Assembly (NCBI RefSeq): GCF_002078875.1
Contig: NC_034415.1
Location: 17,333,331 to 17,397,330 of the forward strand
Direction of reading: 5' to 3'
Length of the DNA stretch: 64,000 bases
From: Numida meleagris
Taxonomy: Eukaryota > Chordata > Aves > Galliformes > Numididae
A program made the translations under genes and the position numbers. The notes beneath the pieces were generated by a model. The model was given only the letters and a program-made list of their open reading frames with translations. It was not told where the DNA came from and searched no databases. Positions 1-12,000 of this stretch are shown piece after piece (position 1 is the first letter of the stretch; each line of letters starts with the position of its first letter).

Positions 1-2214
1 GTCTAGAGTTCAGGGTGGCAGTGAAATAAACATTAATGGATGGTATTCTCAGATGTATAGCTGAGAAGATTGTTAGGTTTTTAAATATAAAGTCAAAGTG
101 GCAATATGAGCTGAATCTATGCATCTGTACTCTAGTGACAACTGTTACCATTACCAGTATGAACAGATAGCAGGTTCTAATTAAAGTTGCAAACCAGAGG
201 GAATAGGCATTAAGAAAGAAAAGAATAATACTCTGAATAAATTGCACTTGATTTACTAGTTCACAAAAAAGGTCTAAAAATTAGTACCTGAAATTACTTT
301 AAATACAACATCTATCAAACCACAGAACAATAATCAAGTCAGCCTAATTAGAGCACTTATAACTATAAGCAGCATGTAGCATGTTCCTATCTTGACATGG
401 GAAGACTAAGCAGTCCCTTAAGTGCCAGTTAATCTTCAACAAACTTTTGCTGAGGCTTTGGAGAACCCCTTGCACTGGCTACCTGCTTCCTTCAGGTGTT
501 GGACTGCCTGGGGTATAACTGTTGTACTCTTTCTGCAGCCACGTGAAAAGCAGTTTCTGTGTGCACACCACAAGTTGGATCATGAAAGCTCTGAGTTAAT
601 AATGTGTTTGGTAGGACCAGTTTGGCTCATAAATAGGTATTAACCTTTTTTTATCTGTAGGAGTCACAGTTACACTTTTGCTTACTGAGTATTCATTCAG
701 GCCAGCAATGCTCTAAATATAACTGATGAACATTGTCTGTGTGGATATATAGCTTTTAAGAGTGGGCATAGATGAGATTCCTTTATTAGCGCTGGGAGTG
801 TAAATCACTGGCCCCTCTGGATGGGTGTCGTTACCTTGTTTATGCTGGTGGGCTTCAGCAGAGAGGGCATGCTCATAGAGCTGGGTGGTGCATGGAAAGG
901 CTGTGCCATGGCAAATGCCTAACTGGCTTTCTGTCACAGCATCTGCTGACTCTTTTCTTCATTTTCAGTGGCTTTGTGAGTGGTGGAATTCTGGTTACTG
1001 AAAGAATTTGTTTTGGATCAATCCAGCTTTGAAAGTCTGCTTTGAAAATGTCAAGGCATGCTTAGAATGATAAACTTCTTGACTGTTGGAATCTGGCAAT
1101 AACTGTTAGATGAAGTATTTAGGATGTTAACATGAACTAACAACTCTGTATTATAAATGCTTTATTAAACTGAAATACATTGTTGAACAGCCAAAATAGA
1201 TGGACACAGGTGAGGTTTTTCTGTCTAGTTTGGAGGGGTTGCGGTTAGCCGTGTTGGGAGTGAGAGCAAAATTAATCCTGTACCTCGTTTGATCATTCCT
1301 CTGTTTTCTTCCCTATCTCTGTGTATTCTCTTTGTCCCTCTTGGATTTTGTGAAACATGGCTGGCTCTCCAGGCAGCCTTCAATGTACTTTGAAACCTCG
1401 TTAGGTTTCCTTGTTTATCATTAAGCTTATTCCTACAAGCTGGCATGTGTTTGTGCTTTGTCATGGAGCTGTTTCCCTGTCACCAGCCACTTCAGCTATG
1501 GTGAAGCTCTCCTCAGAAAGGCTTACAGCAGGAACTCTCCACTCAGCTGCTCCCACCTGAAGGAAGGACAGGGCTGCATGCCCACCTCAGACTTAGCAGT
1601 GTGACTGTAACAGCTCAGGAAGAATTAGGTCACCAGGAGCAGCTCGGCATGCTGAGGGGCCATGCACTCTGGACAGCCTGGCTGTGGCTCTGAGTTTCTC
1701 AGCTAGAAGCTGTGTGGAGACAAAGGCCTGCGAGCCCTGCTGGGTCCTGAGCACAGCTCAGTGCTGTGGAGCCTGGCCCAGCTTTGGCACTTCATTGCTG
1801 GCACCTATAGTCCCTGTGGGCTGTGTGCACTCAGGACAGTAACTTCAACAGGTGGAGAGAAGGAGCCCAGTGTATGGATTATGGCATACGAAGGCCCCAC
1901 TGTCACACATAAGGAGGGCAGTGACTGTACTGGCTGTGTGTCACCTCCACTGTGACACTGTGGCTGCATGTCCATAGCAGCAGAAATTAGGATGACAAAA
2001 TGTATGTGTCTATGAGGTTAAAATTACTTCTGCCCCTGAAGTTATGTCCGTTGTGCCTGTAAGTGATGTACCTTGGGATTTCACTGCCTGAATTCCACCT
2101 GAATTTTACTTTGAACAGGCAAGTGCTTTTTGGTCAGACATCTAGCAGCACGTAGTATGGAAGAAATGGTGCTGAAAGAGATGAATGTGCTCAGGGCAAG
2201 AAAATGGTGCCTCT

Positions 2215-3000
2215 ATAACACACTGAAGTTAAGCCAGTAATATGGCTGCCGGGGCAGAGGGAATGGCTGATGTCATTTATTTGGATTTTACAAAGAAGAA
2301 GAAATCCTTGTGAAAACATCCCTACTGAGAGGCCACTAAAGCAGAACAGAGTTTGGGGAGTGAAAGCTGAAGTAGTGGTGTGTTAGAAATTAAGAGGTAG
2401 AGCAGGATTAAATGGTCAGGTTTTTTTTATCATGGCAAAAGGCTAATGGTGTAGTGCCCCAACACTCTGTATTAAAACTTGTGCTATCTGAAGAGGGGGA
2501 TGCGCACACTATCTGAGAGGTGGCAACATTTGCTGTTAACAGCGAATTATTTCAGTTAATCAGAACTAGGGAAGATTGGGAATGACCTGAGTTAACAAAG
2601 TGAATAAATGGGCTATGTGAAGCAGATGAAATGCAGTGCTGACAAAGTTGGGCATGGTTTCAAGGGAATAATTGAAGTATCTTGTAGGCTTTTCTGAGTT
2701 CTATGTTATCCATAACTATTAGTGAGATACTAACTGCTTTTCCACTCTTAGTGGAAAAATTTGTGTTGTGAATAGATAGTAGGAAAATGAAATATTGTCT
2801 GAGGGCAAGAAGGATGGAATAGAAAATACAAATCCACCCATAAATCAACAAAAACAACCCAACAATAATTTTGCACTTGCCTTCTCTGTTACAGTATTCC
2901 AGCAAAGAGTAATTCTGGCAACTAAATTATTAGAAAAATGAAGGAGTTTGAAGATAAGGACTTGTTTAGAAAGGAGTTGAGTACTAGGACATAGAGTGGA
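2215..3000 (+). repeat. Degraded ancient CR1/L3-type LINE fragment
   Basis: On the plus strand, phrases of a CR1-clade reverse-transcriptase region can be followed in order: a GATGTCATTTATTTGGATTT segment at about 2270, TTAAATGGTCAG at about 2410, a GTAGTGCCCCAACACTCTGT segment at about 2452, GAGGTGGCAACATTTGCTG at about 2516, and a later GGCAACTAAATTATTAGAAA stretch at about 2916. The copy is heavily diverged, with many indels, and no open frame survives. It is probably much older than the other CR1 copies here. Borders are approximate. Confidence 0.55.
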
Positions 3001-4354
3001 AATACTTAAAACAGTGACTAGTATGAAGAACACCAGCTAAGAAATTTCTATTTATCCTGCTAATGCAAAATAAATAAAAAGCAAAGTGGGCTATTCAAAG
3101 TAAATGAAAATGAATTATTTTCATGAAAACCTCGTTAACCTTTGAGACTCATTCTCCTAAGCAATCTGGAGGCTGAAAGTTCAGCATCATTAAGCTATTT
3201 TAAAACTATTATTCTATGAGATGGCTAGAACAGTTTCCTCAGAGAGAACACTTCTTATTAGTCTGTTTCTCCTTTTTTTTTTCTTAAAACAAAACAAAAA
3301 AACTATACAGGTAATATATAGATTGTTGTGAAACTGTTTGTGAATCAGACCTTTTAATGTACCTTTGTGTTTCTGTGCTCAGCTTTGCTATCCCTAAGCT
3401 TCAGACTGGTTTGCGGTGTAGCACCTCCGTTGTGCCAGGGCCTCACTCAAACATACAGATGTGCAATGAAAAAAATAAATGGTTAAAAATTAGATCAACT
3501 TTGCTTTAGAAGAATTATCTTGATAAAACTACCTATTCTGAATGTTATTTGTGCCACTGTGACTTTCTCAGTCTGGGATTTCATGATGGTGTGTTACATG
3601 GAATAATGCTTTAAATCTCCTTGCTGCTGAGCTGAGGCTTGTATGGTTGTCTGCAGTATTGCTGCCCACTCTGGCTGCATCGTGGTGTGATCTTTTTCAC
3701 ATGCCAGGATTGCTGATGGGGTGCAGTTGAGATTAATGATGACTTAATACAGTAAGAAGAGATATTAATGCTCTCAGGCATGAATTAATGAAATACCATT
3801 GAGAATTTATCCTGCGTGAGTAAAGGGATTTGGAAGTTGTCATTCTAAAAACTACATGAAGTATTTTACTGAAAAAAGGAAATGCTTTGTTGAAATGGGC
3901 AGGGTCCTAATGAACACTTGCTCTAGATTTTTGTCAGAGCTGGATGACCAAGCTGGATCTGTTGATTGAATTCCTACTGATTATATGAAGCACAAATCTC
4001 GTGCATCCAGGGCTGTGGTGGTGCTAACTTCAGTACAAAGCTGGATTCCAACCTCTAGTGTAGCCCTGGGCTAGAGGCCCAGCATGCCAGTGGCATCCAT
4101 AAATCTGAATCTATGCAGCAAGACCCTTGTTTCTAGGAATAGTAGCAATGCCCTTCATAAATGTGGAGGTCAACTGTCGCCATCTATTTGAAGAAATCTA
4201 AAGTATGCTTCACTGTGAGCTCCCTCTGAGTCTTTGAAGGGCTGAAGTGTTTTGTAGGGCTACAGCAGAGCTGGAACTGAAGAACTGCTGCTGTCTCCCA
4301 GGACTTCTCACTTTCCATCATCCCTTAGAGTGTGTGAGTTAAAATCCCCGTGAA

Positions 4355-4384
4355 GGTGTGTGTGTGTGTGTATATACATATAAT
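4355..4384. repeat. (GT)n/(AT)n microsatellite
   Basis: GTGTGTGTGTGTGTG followed by TATATACATATA; a short dinucleotide repeat in intergenic DNA. Confidence 0.85.
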
Positions 4385-7176
4385 TGTCTGCCTGTAGCTA
4401 CTCTTAATTTATAAAAATTACATTCAGAGATAAAACTTTATCCTATGTTGTCATATAATCAATTATGGAAGACAAGCTTCGTTAGTTTTGAGGCAGAATG
4501 GGATAACAACAGTATATGGGGACCACTTTTGTTTTTGTTGTTCTGTTAATGTCTGCTCTGAGCAGTTCAGAAAGAAAAATTCCTTATAAATTAGGACATA
4601 AAATATGACACATATTTTATCCATAACTTATGTCAATTTGAAACACCTTTTATTGTCTACATAAGTGAATATATGTAAACTTTATTAGTAATTTCATTTC
4701 CAATTTAAAAGAAGCAAAGGTGTATCGTAGAATTCACAGATAAAGGTTAATTTTAACTATAAAGGTATTACCAGTGTTGCATTTCTTCATGTTATGGTTC
4801 ACTTATGTAGAATTGAGATGTATTTTATATTAAACAATGCATAGCACCATTATACAACAGTTCACTAAATGCACATCCCATTTAATCTTTTGCTGGAATA
4901 TAACTGAAGTTACAAGGAAGAATTGGATGGAGCCAGTAGGGTTAACACTGATACTAACAGGAGATTACTAGCCATAAAAAAAATTACAGCTCTTCTGAAA
5001 GACAGTGCCTAAAATAGCAGCATATCCTTGGCACCATCATAGGAACTGGTTAACTGATGACCCTGAAGAAACACTTGTTTCCATGCTGTCATTATTTCAC
5101 TATTCTTGAACTCTTCCTCTCAATTCTTCTGTCCTTCTGATCCCAAGACAAGATGGCAGGAACGTGAGAGAGAACACAAAGAAATTACAATAAGCTGTCG
5201 GCTATATAATTATATTGTAAGCTACTACACTGAGAAGTTACACCAACAGAAATTTGGCAAGGTATTGACTGCTAGCTACTAGCTAAACACAGGACACTTC
5301 ACTAGCGAAACATTAAAAGAAAAAGAAAGAAAAAGGAGGAAAAAAACCAGGCTCACTAAAAAGCAACATCTACACTACAAAGAAGCTAACAAAAGAATTC
5401 CCTTATGATACTTAGGTTCAGCTGGTTCATCTTAGGTTCATCAGCTCAATTTTCTTGTTTTATGAATACTTGTTACATTTGAAATTGGATACCTTTTTAA
5501 GATCACAATGCTACAAACCTTCCAGCATGTAGTTTCACCACCTTTAGTTAGACAGCATGTGACACAAAGGAGTACTCGCTTGAAATAGGGTTGAATATTC
5601 TGCTGAAAGCTGGTGATGTTACTAGGTCATGTACTGTAATTACTTGAGCACCGTGGGTTTAAAATCCCTAAGACATGATTTCCTAGGTAGAAGGCAGCAA
5701 GTATGTTTTTAAGTTGCCAGACAGACCAAGGGAATCATTTTGCTCCAAAGTGTCTGCTGGTATACCCTGAATCAGAACAAATCTTTACTTCAGAGAGACT
5801 TCAGATTTTTAAAACATCTCTATTAAACATAAGTAAACAGTTTCTGATTAAATTTTAAATGTCCTAAAGACTCTACAGTAAAGATAGCAACTTCTAAGTA
5901 TTAAAGAACTTACTGGCAAGAGTTACCAGCAGGGTACAGTAAAGATGTCTTTGTCTTCAGTGGTAATTGTTACAGTGTCACAGGCCTGATTACAGATAGA
6001 CTGAGGTTATCTGAGCTACATGGTTCCATCTCAACCCAGGTATTTTTTACAGAGTTTGATCTGTCTCAGTACCAGGAATCCCCCCCCCATTCCCCAGAAT
6101 TTTTTGAAATCCAGACTTTTTCAAAATGCACCTATGCAAAACTACTGTGTATCAATATATATTCCTAATGGAGTTTTATATATACCAGCAGATTAGAAGC
6201 TAACAGAATTTATAAGGCTTTCAAATGAATTTTTGCTGTTTTAACTGTAGTCAGTCACACGGGCCACACATGAAACAATGGCCCCTGTGATAATGAAAGA
6301 AGGCATTTTCAGAAGTTGCAACAAATGAAGTCCTTGGCATGATCTGTGAGAAGCCTTGGTTTAGAGGGACAAAAAGAGGCCTGGGAACCAAGACAACAAA
6401 GACTTCATACTTCCAATTTTGCCACTTACTTATTTGTCGATAACATCTTGGGCATTAGCTGCCTTCTGCAGTTTCCAGTCCGATAGATAGAAATGGGGGC
6501 AGTCATGCTTATTTATCAAATTTATAACAGTGATGGATTGATTATTTGTATAGCACTCTGCGTGCTATCCAAATGCTGCTTACTCATGTTTTCCCTGCTA
6601 CAAGAATATATTTTCATCACTAATAATTACTGCTAATTACTGTTGCTGAAACTATGATGGTGGTATTTATGACCTTATTTTTTATTTCAAATACATATGC
6701 CTACTTAAGAGTTATGTAAATACATGAAATTACAGTACATTTTCCTAATGACCCCGCTACATCTGAATTTGATCCTATTCAATTGTGACTAAGGTAATGA
6801 ATAGTAAAGATGAACTCTTTTCTGTAGCACTACACAGTTTCTATTGTATTCTCGACACTTACTTAAATCATGAAACGTAAAGAAGCCATTCTAAGCAGGA
6901 TACATCTGGGTCAAAGGACTGCTGATGCCAATTATGCTTTGTACATAATAATGCACATTTTACCTATTTGGAAAAAAATTCACATTTATTTACTGTCAAA
7001 CAGGTGTTAAACTTTACACTGGATATTAGTGATGGGCTCATTATTAACAGGTTTACACAAAGGGATGAAAAAAGCAGAATTTAGTTGAAACAATTTACAA
7101 TTCATTAGATTTTTATCATAAAATAAATTAATTACTAAATATAGGCAGAAGGAATATGGAAGAGTAATAGTTATGT

Positions 7177-7214
7177 TTTATTTATTTATTTTTTAAGGAC
7201 AGGCACCTTTTATT
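7177..7214 (-). terminator. Cluster of candidate polyadenylation signals
   Basis: On the minus strand AATAAA occurs at 7214-7209 and three more times, overlapping, between 7190 and 7177. It lies about 1.1 kb past the ADGRL2 stop codon and is the densest group of poly(A) signals downstream of the gene. It could also be a simple AAAT-type repeat. Confidence 0.5.
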
Positions 7215-7942
7215 CACGAGAAATTTTGTGAGAAGTGTCCAGTGTCCCCTTTGCCCCTTACCACCCAACCCTGATTAAGAATGAACAGGGAATTGAGTTA
7301 CAATCTTTGTTAGCTATACCAAATTTGTGCAAGGTTTGGCATAATTGGCTTCTAAAACAATTTTCTCCCCGAATTATGTTTTTGGCAATAAAAATTAAAA
7401 AAAAAAAAAAGAATAAAACCTAACTTGTCAAAGCAGAACACTGTTTACAGTGGAAAAATAAGTGAAAAATGGGCAGAACTTGCATTTTAAACATACTACC
7501 ATACTATGAACAGAGTGTAAGAAAAACAGCTTATAACATATGTGCAACCAAGAGCGTTTCACAATATTTTCTTCAAACTCTTTTAAAATTATTTTTAATG
7601 ACAATTATATTTCAGTTGGACACAAATGTATTTCTTTTACCCTAGCAATAGAACAAAATATAATTTCTTTTGCTGTTTTTTCATGAGAACGGTTCATTGT
7701 ACAGCTGAGGAAATATATGAAATAAGGCCTGTGGCTTGATTGCTAGTGGTTAGACATGTATTCAATCTTTGCCTTAATGGAAAAGATTTGCAGTGAACTG
7801 CAAACTGATGCAGAATATCTCTCCTGCTTTTGCAAGTCTTGTCAGGAATAGTAAGGTACAGTAAATTTGTCCCACAGGATTTCAGAGCCTACGCCTTGTA
7901 TATAATACAATGTAGGCCTAGGAAAAAAAAATGATGCAGCCA

Positions 7943-7950
7943 TATTTACA
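7943..7950 (-). promoter_or_regulatory. Pumilio response element UGUAAAUA in 3' UTR
   Basis: Second UGUANAUA match on the transcript strand, about 350 nt after the stop. It lies beyond the proximal AATAAA, so it would be present only in the longer 3' UTR form. Confidence 0.35.
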
Positions 7951-7993
7951 AATTTAGTTCACACACTGCTGCAGTAAAATGGCTGGAAAGTGT

Positions 7994-7999
7994 TTTATT
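7994..7999 (-). terminator. Candidate proximal polyadenylation signal (AATAAA)
   Basis: Single AATAAA on the minus strand about 300 nt after the stop codon, just below a poly-A stretch of the transcript (poly-T run on the plus strand is at 8001-8016). It would give a short 3' UTR that excludes the downstream Pumilio site at 7943-7950. Confidence 0.35.
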
Positions 8000-8116
8000 T
8001 TTCTTTTTTTTTTTTCCTCCACAATTTTGTTAAATTCAGCAGCAGAAGATATCTTAAAATACCTTGTTGGTATTTCTTTTCTTTGTAACAAATAATTCAT
8101 TTTAGTATACTCTGTG

Positions 8117-8124
8117 TATATACA
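8117..8124 (-). promoter_or_regulatory. Pumilio response element UGUAUAUA in 3' UTR
   Basis: Perfect match of the transcript strand to UGUANAUA, the binding element of PUF-family repressors, about 180 nt after the stop codon. One such 8-mer is not rare by chance in AT-rich sequence. Confidence 0.4.
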
Positions 8125-8299
8125 AAGTTTTTGTTTTATAAAAATTCACAGAACTGCGAGGTCCAGTCATCCCCATTACAGAGGAGAACCACAGGGTCAA
8201 CAGAATTGTCTCTTCAAGCAGATACGAGGGAGCCTGCACGGGGCCAATTAAGTCTTTTTAATACTTGTACGTGGCCTTTAATATTTCCTTGCTACACTA

Positions 8300-9054
8300 T
8301 TAAAGGCTTGTCACTAGTTGCATTTGTCCTTCTCTAACATCTCCTTCTGGAATACATCCTTCCTTGTTAATGGGAATTATATAGCCGTCGCTATTACCCC
8401 TGCTGATTTGATAGTACATCTGAAGCTGATGGCCAGCTCCTAGATTTGGCATGCTCTTGTAGTAAATGTCCTCATTTTCACTCCTCCTGGAGGGAGAGAG
8501 ATCTTCTTCAACATCGGGGCTGCTCTCTGGGTATGGAGAGTCTCTGAGGTTGGGCATGCTCGTGTAAAGAGAGTCTCTGTTGGGGGACTGGAGGTGGTCG
8601 TCAGCCTCGGCTGTCAGCTGTGAGACGTAGCTGTCTGTTCCCTCGGTCTTCACTTTCTTCTGGGGCTGGTACAGAAGGGAGTGAGTCCGCTGAGGAATAA
8701 GTGGGGCCTCAAGCTCTTTGTGGTGCAGCTCCAGGCCAGGGGTGTCACTGTGCATCAAAGACGAGGCGTCTGCTACGATGGCGTCATCTTCGCTGCTGCT
8801 TCCACCAATCACAGCCTTGGCTGGCAGTGTGCGCTCCAGGTTATGGTTCTTGCTGCTGCCCCGCAGGTTGTTGTGCACTAATTCTGAAATGATCATCTTC
8901 TCAAAAGCAGTATCATTCAGGCTTAGTCCACAGTCTACAACTTGCACGCTGTCGTTATAGTCACCGTTGCGCAATGAGTAGCTGTTGTTGAAATTACCAT
9001 TTAGCGGTAGAGTATCCATGGCACTTGTATCCCTGGCATTGTTCAGTGAATGTC
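8300..9054 (-). CDS. ADGRL2: ADGRL2 last coding exon: distal cytoplasmic tail and PDZ ligand
   Basis: 755 bp, entering with two bases completing Gly: [11 protein letters not shown], then [99 protein letters not shown] and the terminal [10 protein letters not shown] before TAA. The SMPNL motif occurs twice (YTSMPNL, YKSMPNL). The last residues VTSL form a class I PDZ ligand; latrophilin tails bind the SHANK PDZ domain. The acceptor is ...ctgtttcag. The start of this exon is also open in a second frame (see findings). Confidence 0.97.
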
Positions 9055-12000
9055 CTGAAACAGAAAAGGACAGTTCTGGTTATTGCCTGAAATGCTTTTT
9101 ATCACTATTTTTTTTTTTTATTTCTTTAATGTAGTTCAGGACAAAGTTGTACTTGGAAATAAGACTTGAGAAAAGTTAGGTTATGGAACATTCCCAAATG
9201 TAAACAGTTGCACACCTTACAGGAAAGATGCTTTTATACAATAGTAACACGCATTTACTGTGGGGAATAGTGGCATTTTAATTTCTTAATTTAATGTCAT
9301 TTCTGTGACTCTTCCACAAGGAACTGTTCACTCCATGCCCTTGCATATGTAATGCAAAGCAATTTGTTTGGAAACATCTATGTTTTGAAGTACATCACCA
9401 TGATTTAGAAGAAAAAAAATTAACAGAATTTGTCCTAAACAACACTAAATTAAAAAGGAATTAGATCACAGACATAACTGAAGGTAATGTACAACATAAA
9501 CCCACAGAACTGGCAAGCAACTACTTTAACACATTTCTAACGTTTTTCCTTTTTTTTTTTTTGAGATGAGGTAAAGAAAAGAATGAAAAAAAAATGGATA
9601 AATACAAAGAACTTATGTTAAACAAGGACAGCCATCTTTCACACTACAGGGACCAGGGCCCACAAGCACCATCCGACAACACGATAGACAGCAGGTGGAA
9701 TGACTCACTTTGGACAACTCACATCATGTCTGTCTGCTCAGGCTATCTGGCCTAAGAGTAGCTGATATATAAAAGAAAGTAAAATGATTTATTGTAACAT
9801 GATGAAGAATTACTGAGCTTCTCAGCAACTTAGTCAGAGCAAGGGTTCAGCAAATTAGATTACTAAGCAATAACAGCTTTTCTTTTCCCACTTAATGTAA
9901 TTTTTTTGCACTAATTCTGTCTGCCAACAACAGCCCCAGGCTTCTAAAGGTCAAAGTTTGCCTGCAGTCTGCATCAGTCACAGTGACAGCGCTGAATGAA
10001 CCAGAATAGTTAATTAAGAGTTAGGCCCACAGTTACCATGGGCATGGAAGTCAAATGCAGAAATGTTAGGAATTTCTGTAAGTATGTGTCAGAGAAATTA
10101 AAGCAAAGAATAAATATTAGTTGTGGAATGGGAAGAGGAAATCAGCCATGGCTGATATCTCATAGCTGCTGGACAAATGACAGATTGGGTAAGTCTGCTA
10201 AGAAACATGAAAATAAGTTCAGGGGGGGGAAAATGAAGTCTTACGATGATTAAGGTCTTTATGTTTTGATTTTGACTCTTTTTTTTTTGTGGTAGTAGGG
10301 GGGAATAACACGATAAAGAAAAGAATTTCCTACAGACACAAAGACATGTAAACTATGACAGCACAGTGCTTCCCAAGCAAAGGAAAAGAAAAAACTTTGA
10401 AAGAAACTAAACAGTCTGAATCATGGAAAGTTGGATGGTTAGAGCATTCCTGGAAAATCACTTTATCTACAGAAGAAAGAATGGAGTGACTTTACTGAAA
10501 TGAGACTGACCACTGTGAGGCTGCTGCATTATATGCAAGGCTTGGAGGAGTATAAGAAAAAAGCTGTTTTGGAAAAAGATTATACATTTTTTGTTTTTGT
10601 TGTTTTTTCATAATTAAAAGCTGCAGCTTATCCTAGAAAATTCAGTCTTCTCTGGAAAATACTGTTTTCAATTAAAAAGTAATTGCATTTTCTCATGAAA
10701 ACATTTTTGTCTTCAACTTTAGAGAGCAGAGTAATAATTTCCAAATAAATTCTAAGTAATTTGCAAACCATTTTGTAACTAACTCTGTTACTGTTAGCTC
10801 CTCTTCATGTGTACTGATTTAAACAGAGATGAGGGTTGTTTGAAAGGTCTCTTTAAGCTTTGATTAAACAACTTTGTAGTTCTGCAATTTCATATATGTT
10901 CTAAGGCTTTTTCTTGCAATGGATTTAGCTGTGCAGAACATATGGCATTTATAAAAGTAGACAACACATGGACCACATGCTGGCATTCATTTCCCTCATG
11001 AAAGTGATTTAATTCCATAATTTTAATTCTCTTTTCTTTTGCTAAACAGATACCAAAATGTATCTGATAATCCAAAATGAGTTTTCTATGATATACTGCA
11101 GAGTTAAGCATACTAAAATATATTCAAATTGGTTTGATGAGGCAAATTTTGTTGCCCAAGATCAGGTAATTATTTGAAATCTTTCCATAGCCTGTAGCAA
11201 GATTACTGTGGGAATGTAAAAATATAAGTATATTGTTAAGCATTTCTGCTTGACACTGCTTTGGTTTTAAACAGCAAATTATTTCAGCATTGTATAACTT
11301 CTGTTACCAATGGGGTTTGCTACAGACCTCATGTTGTTTTCCAAAAAGCAATATGCAAGTACTTTTTGAATGAGGAGACATTTCATTTGCAATTGTGAAC
11401 CACTTGCCCGCTGAGTCTACTTCATGACCGCTAGTTATGTTTTAATTGCGCCCATTAAAAATCATGCTGAAAAAAATTTACATTTGATAGGCAAAGTTAA
11501 GTTTTACTCCCATACTTGTCTCTCTGTAGGTTGCTAGAGGAAAGCATAAGGAAAGTAAGAAAACAAGAGAATGAAAATAGAAACTACAGTTCAGTTAAAA
11601 AGGAAACTTCAAATAAAATCTTGAAACAAGGTTTTATGAGCTCTTTATCAAAGATTTATTGTTCCAGTAATACTAAAGTGATCTTACAACTCATCTAACA
11701 GTAATTGCTAGATATTTACTGATGAACTGCACTGTAGTTAAAAAAAAAAAAAAAAAAGGCAACTAGAGAATGCAATAACAAAATGTTAGGTAAGTGATGA
11801 CACCCTTTATTCCAACAGAACTAAACTGTTCTAACTAACAACTGTTAATCTCATGATTTTCCTAAAGGAAATGATCTACCATAAAGCTGCACTATACTAT
11901 AGATCCATTTGACGCTGGATACGATTTTCTACGCTGCGGTATCCAAAGGTGTCAAGATGCCTTGCACTGCTTTAGTACCTAATCCGTTCCATGAGCAGGT

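Larger units (their letters stand above)
1..7174. other. Intergenic region downstream of ADGRL2
   Basis: No gene recognised on either strand; all open frames are short and lack family features. It contains the degraded LINE at 2215-3000, a GT microsatellite near 4355, a GC-richer stretch at about 1480-1960 of unknown nature, and a small duplication of CTTAGGTTCA at about 5410-5440. Otherwise AT-rich unique-looking DNA. Confidence 0.7.
7175..8299 (-). other. ADGRL2: ADGRL2 3' untranslated region (3' end estimated)
   Basis: Sequence immediately following the TAA stop on the minus strand. It is AU-rich, with U/A homopolymers and two Pumilio-type sites. The 3' end is inferred from a cluster of AATAAA hexamers near 7177-7214. 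A nearer AATAAA at 7994-7999 would give a UTR of about 320 nt, and both forms could exist. Only cDNA or 3'-end data can fix the boundary. Confidence 0.6.

Noticed and set aside
5410..5440. Short duplication of CTTAGGTTCA
   Set aside because: Too small to be more than a chance or slippage event.
7381..7414. AATAAA followed by a run of A on the plus strand, like a retrocopy tail
   Set aside because: The sequence upstream shows no gene similarity, and on the minus strand the same DNA reads as part of the ADGRL2 3' UTR. A simple A-rich tract is sufficient.
8681..8960. Overlapping plus-strand open frames opposite the last exon
   Set aside because: Antisense shadows of the ADGRL2 tail coding sequence, without their own features.
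11917..11944. Small inverted repeat GGATAC...GTATCC considered as a microRNA-like hairpin
   Set aside because: Only six perfect pairs plus one around a bulge, far too short for a microRNA precursor.
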